Positions 11,291 to 21,159 of a DNA stretch of 64,000 nucleotides are shown one piece after another (the stretch's first letter is position 1; the number at the start of each line of letters is the position of its first letter). The notes below the pieces were generated by a model. That model saw only the letters and a program-made list of their open reading frames with translations. It had not been told where the DNA came from and made no database searches. The stretch lies in assembly GCA_014155875.1 (NCBI GenBank), contig JACEFZ010028134.1, forward strand, positions 620,001 to 684,000. Reading direction: 5' to 3'. A program made the translations under genes and the position numbers. Origin of the DNA: Cepaea nemoralis (Eukaryota; Mollusca; Gastropoda; Stylommatophora; Helicidae).

Positions 11291-11693
11291 ACATCATCAT
11301 CATCAAGTGCCGTGCCGGCTGGCGTAGGCGTTCATGGCTCTCCATAGATCTCGGTCTTTGGTTTTCTGGATCAACTCTGCTGCTGATATTCCTCCATGCC
11401 ACCGTCTCAATCCATCCAGCATCACTTCTCTTGGTCTACCTCTGCCTCTCTTCCCCTCGATCTTTCCAGTTGTTACGATGTTCTCCAATGCCTCTCTTCT
11501 CATCACATGACCGAGGAAAGCTGTTTGTCTCTGTCTTATTGTTGTATATAATGTTCTAGTTTTATTAGCCTGTTTCAGGCAGTCGTCGTTAGTTACTCTG
11601 GCAGTCCAAGGAATTCGCAACATTCGTCTCAGGAACCACATCTCTGTTGCTTCTAATTTCTTCTTAATTTGTTCATTTACGAATAAGAGACAC
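11291..11693 (-). mobile_element. LINE-2 3' fragment with (ATG)n tail
   Basis: The minus strand encodes an unbroken C-terminus: EMWFLRRMLRIPWTARVTND, then RQRQTAFLGHVMRREALENI, GKIEGKRGRGRPREVMLDGL and AAELIQKTKDRDLWRAMNAY. These motifs (LRRMLRIPWT, FLGHVMRR, KRGRGRP, DLWR) are the post-RT end of an RT-endonuclease LINE. The ATG-repeat tail is at 11291-11305. The copy is 5'-truncated at about 11693. Confidence 0.88.
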
Positions 11694-11805
11694 ATTGAGA
11701 AAATGATAACAAGAGCGCCCGTTCTCTGGAAACTGCTGGCACAAGAAACAGAGGGAAACCAAACAACACTTGAAGAATTTAATTAGAGATATTTTTGTTT
11801 TTCTT

Positions 11806-12005
11806 GCACTCGCTCACTTTGAACTCAAGCTTGGTCAATAAACGCTACTTCTACTAGCACTGGACTGAATTCTGCGTATGGATTAGCTTTCCCAATTACC
11901 CAGTGTCCCTCGACATCAGGCGAACCTACTTCGACTTCAGAGGTACTTGTAATTTACGTCCCTAAGTCAAGGACGAAACATCTCCAGTTTGACTGGCACC
12001 TTGCC
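11806..12005 (-). mobile_element. SINE-B fragment
   Basis: Minus-strand match to SINE-B body sequence (CAAGTACCTCTGAAGTCGAA, TTCGCCTGATGTCGAGGG, GCTAATCCATACGCAGAAT). Confidence 0.8.
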
Positions 12006-12720
12006 GTCTTGACAGGCGATAGTTTGTAAAATGGAGTTATACCTCTCCATAACACAAAGCCTGGGCTGAATTTAGAGACCATGTGTTGCCCATGCAGCAT
12101 TATCCTTCTCTTGGTCTGCCTAGTTTACTCCAGAGGAAAGGTAACACCAATACTCATGGAACAGGACAAACTGCAGAAGCTGCCGGATCAGCAAAACAAT
12201 ACTCTAAATGTCCGCCTGTCGGAGCTTCCATCCTAGACCAGTTGCCGACCAAGGCTTAGGGCCTGGTCTGCCCTGACTAGACATTTAGTATGTAGTTTGC
12301 ATTTCCTCGCACCTGACCTCCAATTAGGGACATAAGAAATTGTGGGGAGAACATAGAGGTAGCTGAATGAGATGGCAAAGATAGGAGGACTTGTCGTGAG
12401 TTGGTTCAGGGAGTATGTATTACTGGTAGAGAGACAAAGCCGTTTATACTTCTTAGTTTTTCTACGAGCAGTATGAGGATCCTCTGCCAGCTTGCTAGGC
12501 CAGTCGCAGGTTTATGACAAAAATCTGACCATAGGGAGTCTATCCCCTATGGCGAGCATATCCCCGTTAGCCCATGATCTCGCGGTCATGGTTTCCCAGT
12601 CTGCGCCACGTGGAGGTGGGGTTGACTTGTGTAGTCTGCGGGTCATCGGCAGGCTACTAATTTGCACTTTTCACCCCTCCTGGGAGAGGTTAGCCGATCC
12701 TAACTACTAAGAAAGCACTT
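12006..12720. other. Unassigned sequence with a LINE 3'-end trace
   Basis: A TCGTGAGTTGGTTCAGGG trace at about 12392 resembles the LINE terminus at 22350. Otherwise nothing was recognised. No gene. Confidence 0.35.
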
Positions 12721-13020
12721 TACAACACAATCTTCCTACCAACTCTATGTTACCAATGCCAAACCTGGACAATGACAGAAAAAGATAAATGAAAAATCAC
12801 AACAACAGAAATGAGATTCCTGAGAAGAATACTCAACGTATCAAGAAGAGATAACTTCAGAAATGAAAAAATCAGGACTAAAGTGGGGGTTATAGCTGCA
12901 CTAGATTTTATTAGAAGGCAGCAAGTCAAATGGTTTGGCCATGCAAGTAGGTTACCAACTAGCAGTATACCACAACAGATATACAGACCAGAGGGAAACA
13001 GAGGAAGAGGCTGACCACGT
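12721..13020 (+). mobile_element. LINE ORF2 C-terminal fragment
   Basis: The plus strand encodes EMRFLRRILNVSRRDNFRNE, KVGVIAALDFIRRQQVKWFG and then YRPEGNRGRG, the post-RT tail of a LINE. One in-frame stop is present. The RGRG-coding stretch runs directly into the 42-bp array. Confidence 0.75.
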
Positions 13021-13196
13021 AAACGATGGACACAGAAAAGCAGAGGAAGAGGCTGACCACGTAAACGATGGACACAGAAAAGCAGAGGAAGAGGCTGACC
13101 ACGTAAACGATGGACACAGAAAAGCAGAGGAAGAGGCCGACCACGTAAACGATGGACACGGGGAAGCAGAGGAAGAGGCCAACCACGTAAACGACG
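13002..13196. repeat. 42-bp minisatellite, about 4.6 copies, inside LINE coding sequence
   Basis: Unit AGGAAGAGGCTGACCACGTA AACGATGGACACAGAAAAGC AG. In the LINE frame 42 bp is 14 codons of a basic RGRPRKRWTQKS-type peptide. Confidence 0.95.
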
Positions 13197-13270
13197 CTTT
13201 ACCAAGAAATCACAAACAGTCCAGACAATACGGAATTGCATTCGTAAACACCTTCGCCACGGAGCAGGTC

Positions 13271-13342
13271 ATAAACGCAGAGCCAGTCATAAACACAGAG
13301 CCGGTTATAAACGCAGAGCCGGTCATAAACACAGAGCGCAGG
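13271..13342. repeat. 18-bp tandem repeat, 4 copies, split by SINE-B
   Basis: Unit CATAAACACAGAGCCGGT. It resumes at about 13652 after the SINE-B insertion. Confidence 0.9.
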
Positions 13343-13650
13343 TCCGCATGGCCGAATGAGTAAGAACGCGTGTTCTTAAACATCCGTTGTGCTGATGCCA
13401 AGGTTAGCGGTTCAACCTCTACACCGGACAGTGGGACTAAAATGTTGACCTTTCGTCCTTGACTTTGGGATGTTAATTACAAGTACCTCTGAAGTCGGAG
13501 TGGGTTCGCCTGATGGCGAGGGACCTGTTAATAGGGAAAGCTAATCCACACGCAAAATTCAGTCCATCACTACTATAAAAATAGTGTGTGTGGACTACGC
13601 TTGAGTGCAGAGCCAGCGAGCGCAAAAAAAATAAATAAAAATAAAAAAGT
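13338..13650 (+). mobile_element. SINE-B (tRNA-derived), complete
   Basis: The head has an A-box-like TGGCCGAATGAGTAAG and a B-box-like GGTTCAACCTC. The 313-bp element ends in an A-rich tail (AAAAAAAATAAATAAAAATA). It is flanked by near-identical AAACACAGAGC (13327-13337) and AAATACAGAGC (13651-13661). Other copies: 9446, 11806, 24838, 61702. Confidence 0.87.
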
Positions 13651-13789
13651 AAATACAGAGCCGGTCATAAACACAGAGAACGACTAAAACAGTTAGTTAC
13701 TAAAAAAAAAAATAAAAGACTAAAATCGTTTATTAACTCAATAACTGCCTGGACTTAACATCAATGGAAGAATCATAAACAATCTTAGG

Positions 13790-14092
13790 TGTGCTGACGA
13801 TACCGTGTTACTAGCAGAAAGCGAGCAAGAGTTACAAGACCTAGTGGAACAAGTAAACAGGCAAATTGCAGAATGTGGCTTAGCTATTAACATCCAAAAA
13901 ATGAAAACTATGATAATTAGGAGTGGAAAAAAAAGGTCAACAATGAACATCACAGTAAACGCAGAGATACTAGAACAAGTAATAAGTTTCTCCTATCTTG
14001 GACATGTAATAACAGATAATGGCAGAAGTGAAATAGAAATCAAAAAGACAATAGGAATGGCCAAAAATGTTTTCAGCAGCATGAATGTTTGA
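13790..14092 (+). mobile_element. LINE RT-domain fragment
   Basis: The plus-strand frame carries a C-ADDTVLLAESEQELQDLV box (the YxDD palm motif as ADDT), then GLAINIQKMKTMI and ISFSYLGHVITDNGRSEIEI. This is the RT palm and thumb of an RT-endonuclease LINE. Confidence 0.82.
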
Positions 14093-14102
14093 TTGATTGA
14101 TT

Positions 14103-14838
14103 TCTTCTTCTTCTTCTTCGTTCATCCGGAGTTTTTTTTTCCGGATGTGATTGCGTTGTGCCTGTTTACAGCAGAGCTGCGTTCTTGCGCCGTTAGGCCG
14201 ACACATCCGACTTCTGCGGGCATTTGTTGACCGGGTTAACCTTCCCGGGGGTTTCTTAGGACGTTTGACTCTCACTGTTGTGGTGTTATCCCCCATCCCA
14301 GCTGGTCCATATAGAACAGCCAAAGATCCTGGTCAGCCCTCAAGGGAAGGCAGGGGCAGACCATGGGCATTCCCCGCCATCCAAGGAGGCTTCCATACTT
14401 GCAGAGCCGATACATAGCGCTCTGGTACTGGGCTCACCCAAGGAATCGTCACGTCCTGCACATGACTGCTTAGCCTCACTTCCGTATATTGGGCCTTCCG
14501 TTCACCATAGGCTGTTCTTCCGGAAACCAGAAGTATGCAGTCTGCAGATGACATCCACACAGTGAGCTTTCGATTCGGACTTTCCACGTAATGGATTTGC
14601 TATCCAAGCAATATTCCATTTCATGCCACTAGGACACTTTTCCACCTTTTATGAAGCCCACACAATGGGCTTTTGATTCGGACTTTCCACGTAATGGATT
14701 TGCTATCAAGCAATATTCCATTTCGTGCCTCTAGGACACTTTTCCACCTTTTATGAAGCCCACACAGCGAGCTTTCGATTTGGACTTTCCACATAATGGA
14801 TTTGCTATCCAAGCAATATTTCATTTCATGCCTCTGGG
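14103..14838. mobile_element. Element R, long form, interrupted by LINE-1
   Basis: Begins with a (TTC)n tract and the SINE-D core (GTTCATCCGGAG to AACCTTCCCGGGGG). It then continues with about 600 bp found again at 36979-38150 and 38551-38870 (GGGAAGGCAGGGGCAGACCA, CTGGGCTCACCCAAGGAATC). Three roughly 101-bp tandem units (CGTAATGGATTTGCTATC etc.) occupy 14558-14838. LINE-1 follows immediately. The class is uncertain, possibly a LINE 3' region or a non-autonomous element. Confidence 0.7.
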
Positions 14839-14839
14839 T

Positions 14840-17800
14840 CTTCATGCACCTTTAAATGTCAACCTGTATGTAGTTAAAGTAAGCTGGGGTCAACTTGAGC
14901 TTGTTGATATCTCCATAGAGCTTGTCCTCAAATGAAGCAGGTGTGGGCCAAAATATCTTTCTCTGTTCTGCATACGTTGGGCAATCCTGCAGCAAATGTT
15001 TTGCTGTCATTTTTCCAGTTCTACAATTACATTCATCAGTATCTCCTATCTTTAGTTTATTGAACAAGTGGTATTTCAGCCTGTTATGTCCTGTGCGGAG
15101 TCTGAAGATTGCTACTTGTTCTCTTCGGTCGAGTTTGTAATATGCATCATCCTTCTGATGGCCTGGATGCTCAGATTCCCATTTGGTTCTATAAGTGCTT
15201 TTTATCAACCTCTTTGCCTCATTATAGGTTATGTCTATGTCAGGCTGTGGTAGTCGTCCGCCCTCTTTTGCCAGTCTGTCAGCCTCTTCGTTTCCAGGTA
15301 TACTGCAATGTGATGGGATCCACTGTATTACAACTTTTTTTGATTTCTGGCATAGACCATGGAGTGCTGCTCTTAGGTCAGTTAGTTCTGTGCTGTTATT
15401 GCTCTTGAGTATTGAGACAGCTGACTTTGCATCTGTGAAGATAGCTATTTGCTTCTCTTTATTTTCCTCCATCAGGAGCATTTCTGCTGCAGTTTTCAAA
15501 GCCTCTACCTCCGCTTTGAAGTTACTTGAAAATTTTCCAGTTGCCATTGAATGTGTTTTTTTCACTCCATTTTTTAAATTTAGGAGAATTCCTCCTCCTC
15601 CATTCTCTATTGAATTTTTGGCTGATCCATCTGTATATGCATGGGTCCAATTCCTGCTTGGGTAATGTTCTTTTATGTAGTTTAGGGTTATTTCTCTTCT
15701 TTCGGTTTCATGCTGAGTGTTCTTTTTCTCAATACCAGGAATGTTTTCTATCATCTCAGGCAGTTGCTGCTGTCTCCAAGCTGGGAAGTTGTGTGCATTG
15801 TGTATGGGCTTGACTGTTGATATGTTAAGTATAGGATCTGCCCTAATCCTTCGTTTTGCAGTTTCTACAAAGTTGCTACGCTTCAGTCTTCCCTTTCCAA
15901 AACCATTAAATCTGTTGTACATAGGGTGGTCTGTCAATCTTCTAAATTTTTCTGCTTGTTGCTGGGCTCTGCTATCTCTTCTATCCTGCATTGGTTGTAA
16001 ACAAGTGACCTTTTCTAGTTCATTAATAGGCGTTGTCTTCAGGCTTCCAGTTATGATTCGCATTCCTTGGTTTTGGACTCTACTTATTTTGTTAAAGTTT
16101 GACTTAGCTGCTGTTGCCCAAGCTGCAATGCCATATTCCAGTACTGGCCTCACCCGTCCAGTATATAACTTCTTGAGAACTTTCTCATCTGCTCCCCACG
16201 TTGTACCAGCAAGCTTTTTCATGATTGCCATTCGCTGCCTTGCTCTTGTTCGATTTTTCTCAACCTGTGTCTTCCATGTCAGGCGACGATCAAAGGTGAC
16301 TCCTAGATAGTTTGGATTTTCTTCATGGCGCAATATTTTTCCATTCAATACCAGCTTAGGTTGCTGAGTTTTATTTGAGAGGGAGAACACTGTGCATGTT
16401 GTTTTCTCCTCACTTATCTTCACTAGCCATGATTTTGACCAGTCCTCTAGCGCTAATAAGGCTTGCTGTATTCTGCTGTTAGCTGTACTAATATATTCTT
16501 CAGATGTCCATATGGCTAGGTCATCTGCAAAGGAGGATGTGTGTACTCTGGCTGGAAAATTTTCTGTGATGTCATTTATATATGCTAGGAATAATGTTGG
16601 TGAAAGAACTCCTCCTTGGGGGACACCTTGCTCCAGCAGCATCATTTTGCTTGTTTGTCCTTGTACTTTTGTCCTGGCAGTTCTGTTCTCAAGGTAGTGG
16701 CTGATCCATTTATACATTTTTCCACAAACATGCATGTTTTGCAGTTTTACTTTCAGTCCTTCCTTCCATACTTTATCAAATGCTTTTTCTAAATCTATCC
16801 AGACTGCTAGTGTGTGCTTTTTCTCTTGGAAGGCATCCTCTATTTCCTGAGCTATATAGGTTATTTGATCTTCAGTGGATCTGTATTTTCTGAATCCTGC
16901 TTGGTGTGGTGTTAAGAGTTTGTTTTCTTCCAGATGCCATGTTAGCCTGCCATTGATAATGCGTTCCATTAATTTTCCTACACAGCTCAGTAGACTGATA
17001 GGTCGATAGCCATTTGGTTCTTCCAGGTCTTTTCCTTTCTTTGGGACTGGTATTAGTATAGCTTCCTTCCATGCCTGTGGGACTATTCCTCTCTTCCAGC
17101 TGTTATTTAGGACTGCTAGTAGTTTCTTCTTTGCCTTGGTGCCTAGTCCTATTAGCATTTCATTTGTGATTCCATCCTTTCCTGGTGATTTCTTCTTTTT
17201 TAGGGTATTCATTGCCTGTTCCATTTCTTCCATTGTTAGATTTGACATCATATATTCTGCTGCTGTCTCTGTATTTCTATGATGTGTCTGTTTGTCTTTG
17301 ATTGCTTTCTTCTGTTCGGTTGTAATATCAATGTGGTTTGCATTTGCATAGTGTTCCATTAGTGCATTTGCAGCCTTTTTGCCTGTAAGCAAGGCATTTC
17401 CTTGGTTAATTGTTATTTGTTTGTTTCTAGGTCCTTCATTGTTCATGGCTTTCACTAGTTTCCATAGTTTGTTTCCATCCCTGTCAAAATTCAGGTTTTC
17501 TGTTTTTTCCCTCCAACAATCTCTTGTTGTTTGATTTACTGTTCTTTTATATTTTGCTGAGATGGCTTTGAGAGAGATGTTTGCTTCAATTGTTTGTTCT
17601 CTCTCTGCTGTCTTCCTGGCATCTTCAACTTTGTCCTCCAAACTTTGTAGTTCTTCAGTCCAGTATGGTTTGTAATTTTTCCTCGCTCCTCTTGGAATGG
17701 ACTCAGTGGCTGCCTGTATTATCGCTCTGTTTAGACTTTCCACCATTTGCTTTATGTTGCCATATCGTGTATTTATGTTTTCACAATATTTGTCTGTTAG

Positions 17801-18709
17801 TATGGCAAATCTGTCCCAATCTGCTCGTTTGTAATTCCAGCGGGGCAAGGGCTTTTGCTCCTGTGGAACATACTCCATATTCATTTCAAGCTTGATTGGT
17901 CTGTGGTCACTACCTGCTAATTGGTCCAGCACATGGCGATCGATTTTGTGGAGGATGTCTCCTGTGCAGAAAGCTAAGTCTGGAGTAGAAGTGGTAAGCC
18001 ATCTTCTGGAGTAGAAGCTCGGTGTGTCATCCGCTTTGTTGAGTAGATGGAGATTTGAGTCTATTTCCCAGTCCTCCAATTCATCTCCTCTTTTGTCAGT
18101 ATCTGGGTATCCCCATCTTTCTGAACGGCTATTAAAGTCTCCGACAATAATGCAGTTTGTGTCAGTTATTTTCATGTTTGAGAGTGTAAGGTCCTTATCT
18201 GCTGGGCTATACAGATTGTAGATTCTTATTTTCACGTCCTTTATCATTATGTCAACACCTATAATTTCCGTTTGGTTGTCAGAGATCACAGATACTTCGC
18301 TGCAAGGTATTGTATTTCGTGTAAGTATTAGAACTCCTCCTTTGTGTCCTTCGCGGTCGAAACGTGTGGCCTGATATCCTCTGACTGAGAATTTGTGATT
18401 GGCGTTGAGGTGTGTCTCTTGAATGCATGCCACATCTATTCTATCTTTATGAAGACGATGTGTTAGGGAGTCTTTCTTCTTGTAAACTCCTTCGGCATTC
18501 CACTGTAGTATGTTGAGTGTCCGGGGTATTTGGTCAATAGCTCTTAACCTACTCCTCTGTGCCTTGACTCCACAGCACAGGGGAAGGTGACCACCAGTAG
18601 TCATGGGTGGACCCCCTCGAGGCAGGGGGCCCGGCACTATCACCGCCTGATGGGACTTCACGGGATTAGCACCATATCGATTAATTTTGATTTGTGACAT
18701 CATTAATTA
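14840..18709 (-). mobile_element. LINE-1: non-LTR retrotransposon with intact ORF2
   Basis: Minus-strand element whose ORF2 fills almost its entire length. The stop codon is only about 12 bp from the apparent 3' junction at about 14838, so the 3' UTR is very short. No ORF1 is seen: sequence right of 18709 is an unrelated 118-bp duplication. This copy is either 5'-truncated just before ORF2 or belongs to an ORF1-less form. A 97% identical truncated sister lies at 1-1342, so the family is young. Confidence 0.85.
14852..18703 (-). CDS. LINE-1 ORF2: endonuclease-reverse transcriptase-RNase H polyprotein
   Basis: Uninterrupted 1283-codon frame. In order: an APE-type endonuclease at about residues 62-275 (QWN69, QE96THL, VGD189FNS, GSD266H267); reverse transcriptase at about 500-780 (PVPKKGK, GYRPISLL, D637LEKAFDKVW, QGVPQGGVLSP, SFAD727D728LAIW); RNase H at about 1020-1148 (YTD1025GS, E1065, TD1091AKSA, WIPSHCSIPGNEEAD1142); and a C-terminal CCHC knuckle C1225-C1227-H1236-C1241. 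Domain order and the presence of RNase H fit the I/Jockey superfamily of non-LTR elements. The precise clade is not assignable by eye. All catalytic residues are present, so the product could be active. The start is the first Met of the frame; a conserved segment begins near residue 60. Confidence 0.95.
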   Translation of the reverse strand: MMSQIKINRYGANPVKSHQAVIVPGPLPRGGPPMTTGGHLPLCCGVKAQRSRLRAIDQIPRTLNILQWNAEGVYKKKDSLTHRLHKDRIDVACIQETHLNANHKFSVRGYQATRFDREGHKGGVLILTRNTIPCSEVSVISDNQTEIIGVDIMIKDVKIRIYNLYSPADKDLTLSNMKITDTNCIIVGDFNSRSERWGYPDTDKRGDELEDWEIDSNLHLLNKADDTPSFYSRRWLTTSTPDLAFCTGDILHKIDRHVLDQLAGSDHRPIKLEMNMEYVPQEQKPLPRWNYKRADWDRFAILTDKYCENINTRYGNIKQMVESLNRAIIQAATESIPRGARKNYKPYWTEELQSLEDKVEDARKTAEREQTIEANISLKAISAKYKRTVNQTTRDCWREKTENLNFDRDGNKLWKLVKAMNNEGPRNKQITINQGNALLTGKKAANALMEHYANANHIDITTEQKKAIKDKQTHHRNTETAAEYMMSNLTMEEMEQAMNTLKKKKSPGKDGITNEMLIGLGTKAKKKLLAVLNNSWKRGIVPQAWKEAILIPVPKKGKDLEEPNGYRPISLLSCVGKLMERIINGRLTWHLEENKLLTPHQAGFRKYRSTEDQITYIAQEIEDAFQEKKHTLAVWIDLEKAFDKVWKEGLKVKLQNMHVCGKMYKWISHYLENRTARTKVQGQTSKMMLLEQGVPQGGVLSPTLFLAYINDITENFPARVHTSSFADDLAIWTSEEYISTANSRIQQALLALEDWSKSWLVKISEEKTTCTVFSLSNKTQQPKLVLNGKILRHEENPNYLGVTFDRRLTWKTQVEKNRTRARQRMAIMKKLAGTTWGADEKVLKKLYTGRVRPVLEYGIAAWATAAKSNFNKISRVQNQGMRIITGSLKTTPINELEKVTCLQPMQDRRDSRAQQQAEKFRRLTDHPMYNRFNGFGKGRLKRSNFVETAKRRIRADPILNISTVKPIHNAHNFPAWRQQQLPEMIENIPGIEKKNTQHETERREITLNYIKEHYPSRNWTHAYTDGSAKNSIENGGGGILLNLKNGVKKTHSMATGKFSSNFKAEVEALKTAAEMLLMEENKEKQIAIFTDAKSAVSILKSNNSTELTDLRAALHGLCQKSKKVVIQWIPSHCSIPGNEEADRLAKEGGRLPQPDIDITYNEAKRLIKSTYRTKWESEHPGHQKDDAYYKLDRREQVAIFRLRTGHNRLKYHLFNKLKIGDTDECNCRTGKMTAKHLLQDCPTYAEQRKIFWPTPASFEDKLYGDINKLKLTPAYFNYIQVDI

Positions 18710-18711
18710 AG

Positions 18712-18947
18712 TTACGTTGCACTGCTTTGTCAAGCCTGTGGCTCAGTACATCCGATTTCGACAAGCATTTATTCGGGATGCTTTCCCTAGCCTTTGACTG
18801 TCCCCAGTCTACCTACAAGGCAGCAGGTTTCACGTTGCACTGCTTTGTCAAGCCTGTGGCTCAGTACATCCGATTTCGACAAGCATGTATTTGGGGTGCT
18901 TTCCCTAGCCTTTGACTGTCCCCAGTCTACCTACAAGGCAGCAGGTT
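18712..18947. repeat. 118-bp direct tandem duplication
   Basis: Two near-identical 118-bp units beginning ACGTTGCACTGCTTTGTCAA at 18712 and 18830. The unit end (CCTAGCCTTTGACTGTCCCC) recurs at about 38494 within element R. Confidence 0.92.
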
Positions 18948-19105
18948 TGTGTGTCTCTTCGTCTGGTCCCTCTCCCTTGACCTGTCCGACATGGGTGGCC
19001 CTACCAGTAGCTGTGCTACCGTCGGCATAGCTCTTGGGGTCATTGGGACGCACAAGCCCCTCTACCTCGTCACGGTGGACACACAGCAGAGGGGATTGAT
19101 TGATT
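18948..19105. mobile_element. Element R, further segment
   Basis: CTTGACCTGTCCGACATGGG and CCTACCAGTAGCTGTGCTAC recur at 38879-38990 next to element R sequence. 14103-14838 and 18712-19105 may therefore be one element R split by LINE-1. Confidence 0.6.
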
Positions 19106-19149
19106 TAGGAACCGTCATCACAGCATTCAGGGCATTCCCATAAGCGTTC

Positions 19150-19731
19150 CGACCCCATCCTCAGCAGCCAGCGAAGAGTCCAACACTAATAGTACCCGTA
19201 GCAATTTGATTATATGTCCGTCTTGCCTTTCCTCTGAGCGTTGAGCGTCGGCTAGATCCCCTCGTCACTCCTCGCTGTCTCATTCTTGCCAGACCATGGT
19301 GATCCATTTGCTCCTCCGAAGTGTACACGTGCTCCCACAAGGCCGTAACCACGTCTGCCTTGTCATGCATCAATACTCCACCAAGTTTCGCAGAGTCAGC
19401 CAATCTGTCCGCCTGTTCATTCCCCAGCACACCAGCATGCCCCGGAGAAGAGATCCAGGCGATGCTTGCCACCCGTGACCTCCGAAGCGAAGCAAGCCAC
19501 TCTGCACGAAGCTTGCCTGTCCTCACCATTCTCAGCATGCTTTCTGAGTCAGTTACAATCACGATGTATGTGTGTATCGTATTCTCCATCTGCACTGACC
19601 GCCTCCACCTCCATTCTTAAGCTAGATGTTGTGGTATCATATGCCAGGCTCTCCTGCACCAAACGTCGACCATTAGCTTTTGCTAAGAACCCCCAGGCAC
19701 TTCTCCTACCTCTCAACACCGAACCATCTGT
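19150..19731 (-). mobile_element. LINE-3 fragment, RNase H C-terminal part
   Basis: The minus-strand frame includes VTDSESMLRMVRTGKLRAEW and ISSPGHAGVLGNEQADRLAD (RNase H third and fourth motifs), then the downstream tail to VGLFAGC. It is continuous in origin with 20371-20640 but split by a plus-strand insertion. Confidence 0.83.
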
Positions 19732-20370
19732 TTCCGGGGCCCATACGGGGGAGCAAAGAATAGTAACACTGTTGCCTACTATGCATGCCGTAGGAGGCGA
19801 CTGAGGAGGATATGGTTCCGTCGCCCTGCTACTGGGTGAGTGCGTGGCGCGACACTGTCAGCTGTGAGTTTCGTGTGGAATGCTTTTACATCTGTCCGCG
19901 GTTGTGTGTAGCGTGAACTGCATATTCGGAACGATGGCGGCCGGCTGTTGCTGGATTTACTGGTTTGCCTTTTCGGCTCACGAGTGCATTTGTCAGGAGA
20001 CTCCTGGGAGTCGCCGCTGGAGATACGGAGTTCACGCTTTGTGCGGCGCTTTTCGAGGGTCGTCCTGTGGAAAGAGACCGAGTCATATGGGATAAAACCC
20101 GGGTCAATGAAGTCTTTCTGGTGACTGCCATTTCCATCGACGATGAACTGTATTTTTCATGGAGGACTTTTGTGTTGGCATTCTGGCGGCGGCATTATGC
20201 ACAGTGTACCTGTGCGGGCTGTTGGCTTGCCGATACTCCTGTCTGTTCCATTGTTCACTTTTGGCAGTGAGGAGCATTTTGTGTGATATTCACTGGCACA
20301 GGAACGGAGCAATATGGGGACAACCCGTTGCCGTGAAGTTGGAACCACGATTAACTAACTAACTAACTAA
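19732..20370 (+). mobile_element. Element E, 639 bp, (AACT)n tail, 13-bp TSD
   Basis: Inserted into the YTDGS-coding site of LINE-3. The exact 13-bp repeat CCGAACCATCTGT flanks it at 19719-19731 and 20371-20383. It ends with TTAACTAACTAACTAACTAA. The last ~540 bp match the minus-strand copy at 50650-51141. A GAGACTCCTGGGAGTCGCC to ATGGGATAAAA block (about 19999-20097) is also found in the tRNA-like SINE at 57300-57545. Internal ORFs are not convincing. Confidence 0.85.
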
Positions 20371-20640
20371 CCGAACCATCTGTGTAGATAATCACATCAC
20401 CCGAGAAAGCATTATCCTGAATTAGTTGCTGGATTTCCACTTCCGTGGCCCCTGCTGGCCACTCCCTGCACTCCCGGCTCAATGTGATTATAACTCTGCT
20501 GAAGTCTGACTGCTCCTCTGGCACTCTGACCCACTCATCTCCTCGCCTAATGTTCTCCAAGATGCACACCTGTCTGATCGTATCCTCCGCCTGAGCCATC
20601 CATGATTTCCCTCTCTTATGCAGCATGAAATCAGTATTAA
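20371..20640 (-). mobile_element. LINE-3 fragment, RNase H N-terminal part
   Basis: The minus-strand peptide runs KRGKSWMAQAEDTIRQVCIL, then WVRVPEEQSDFSRVIITL, then DVIIYTDGSV. The last is the first RNase H motif, and it continues across the element E insertion at 19731. Confidence 0.8.
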
Positions 20641-21150
20641 CATCTAGAGAGATTAACACCGCATTAAAAATGAGAATTGTCAAATGTCATGTATATTCAA
20701 CACTATTATATGGTTCTGAAGTCTGGACATTGAACAAGCAGTTAGAAAGTCGAATAGAGGCCCTGGAGATGTGAATTTACAGAAGAATATGTCGTATTTC
20801 ATGGAAACAAGAACAATCAAATACAGAGGTTCTAGAAAAACTGGGAATGAAAAGAGAGTTGATGAAATATTTCTTTCATCAACTTTCTTTTCATTCCCAG
20901 TTTTTCCCCAAAAAGAGGCAAGCGAAATATTTCGGCCACGTTAAAAGACATACCACTCTCATAAAAACCATACTGGAGCGCAAGGTTGAAGGCAAGCGAG
21001 CAAGAGGTAGATAACGATACAAATGGGAAAATAACATCACGAGATTGATAAACACCAATCTGACAGAATGTACAGTCAGGACGAAAGACAGACAGTGTTG
21101 GAGATCCATTGCAGCCAACCTTCACCGTGGAGACGGCACCTGATTAATTG
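20641..21150 (+). mobile_element. LINE ORF2 C-terminal fragment with an inverted duplication
   Basis: The plus-strand peptide YSTLLYGSEVWTLNKQLESR, then RRICRISWKQEQSNTEVLEK, then KRQAKYFGHVKRHTTLIKTI. These are the post-RT motifs. The frame is broken by a stop and by a hairpin at 20836-20905. Confidence 0.78.
20836..20905. repeat. Near-perfect 32-bp inverted repeat (hairpin)
   Basis: Left arm 20836-20867, loop TATTTC 20868-20873, right arm 20874-20905. 31 of 32 positions pair. Confidence 0.95.
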
Positions 21151-21159
21151 ATTAACTGA

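Noticed and set aside
15231..16310. Plus-strand ORFs of 144 and 197 codons across the LINE
   Set aside because: They are antisense shadows of the intact ORF2 on the minus strand.
19880..20362. Plus-strand ORFs in element E (for example a peptide near 19965-20270)
   Set aside because: The 50650-51141 copy does not keep these frames, and no domain is recognisable.
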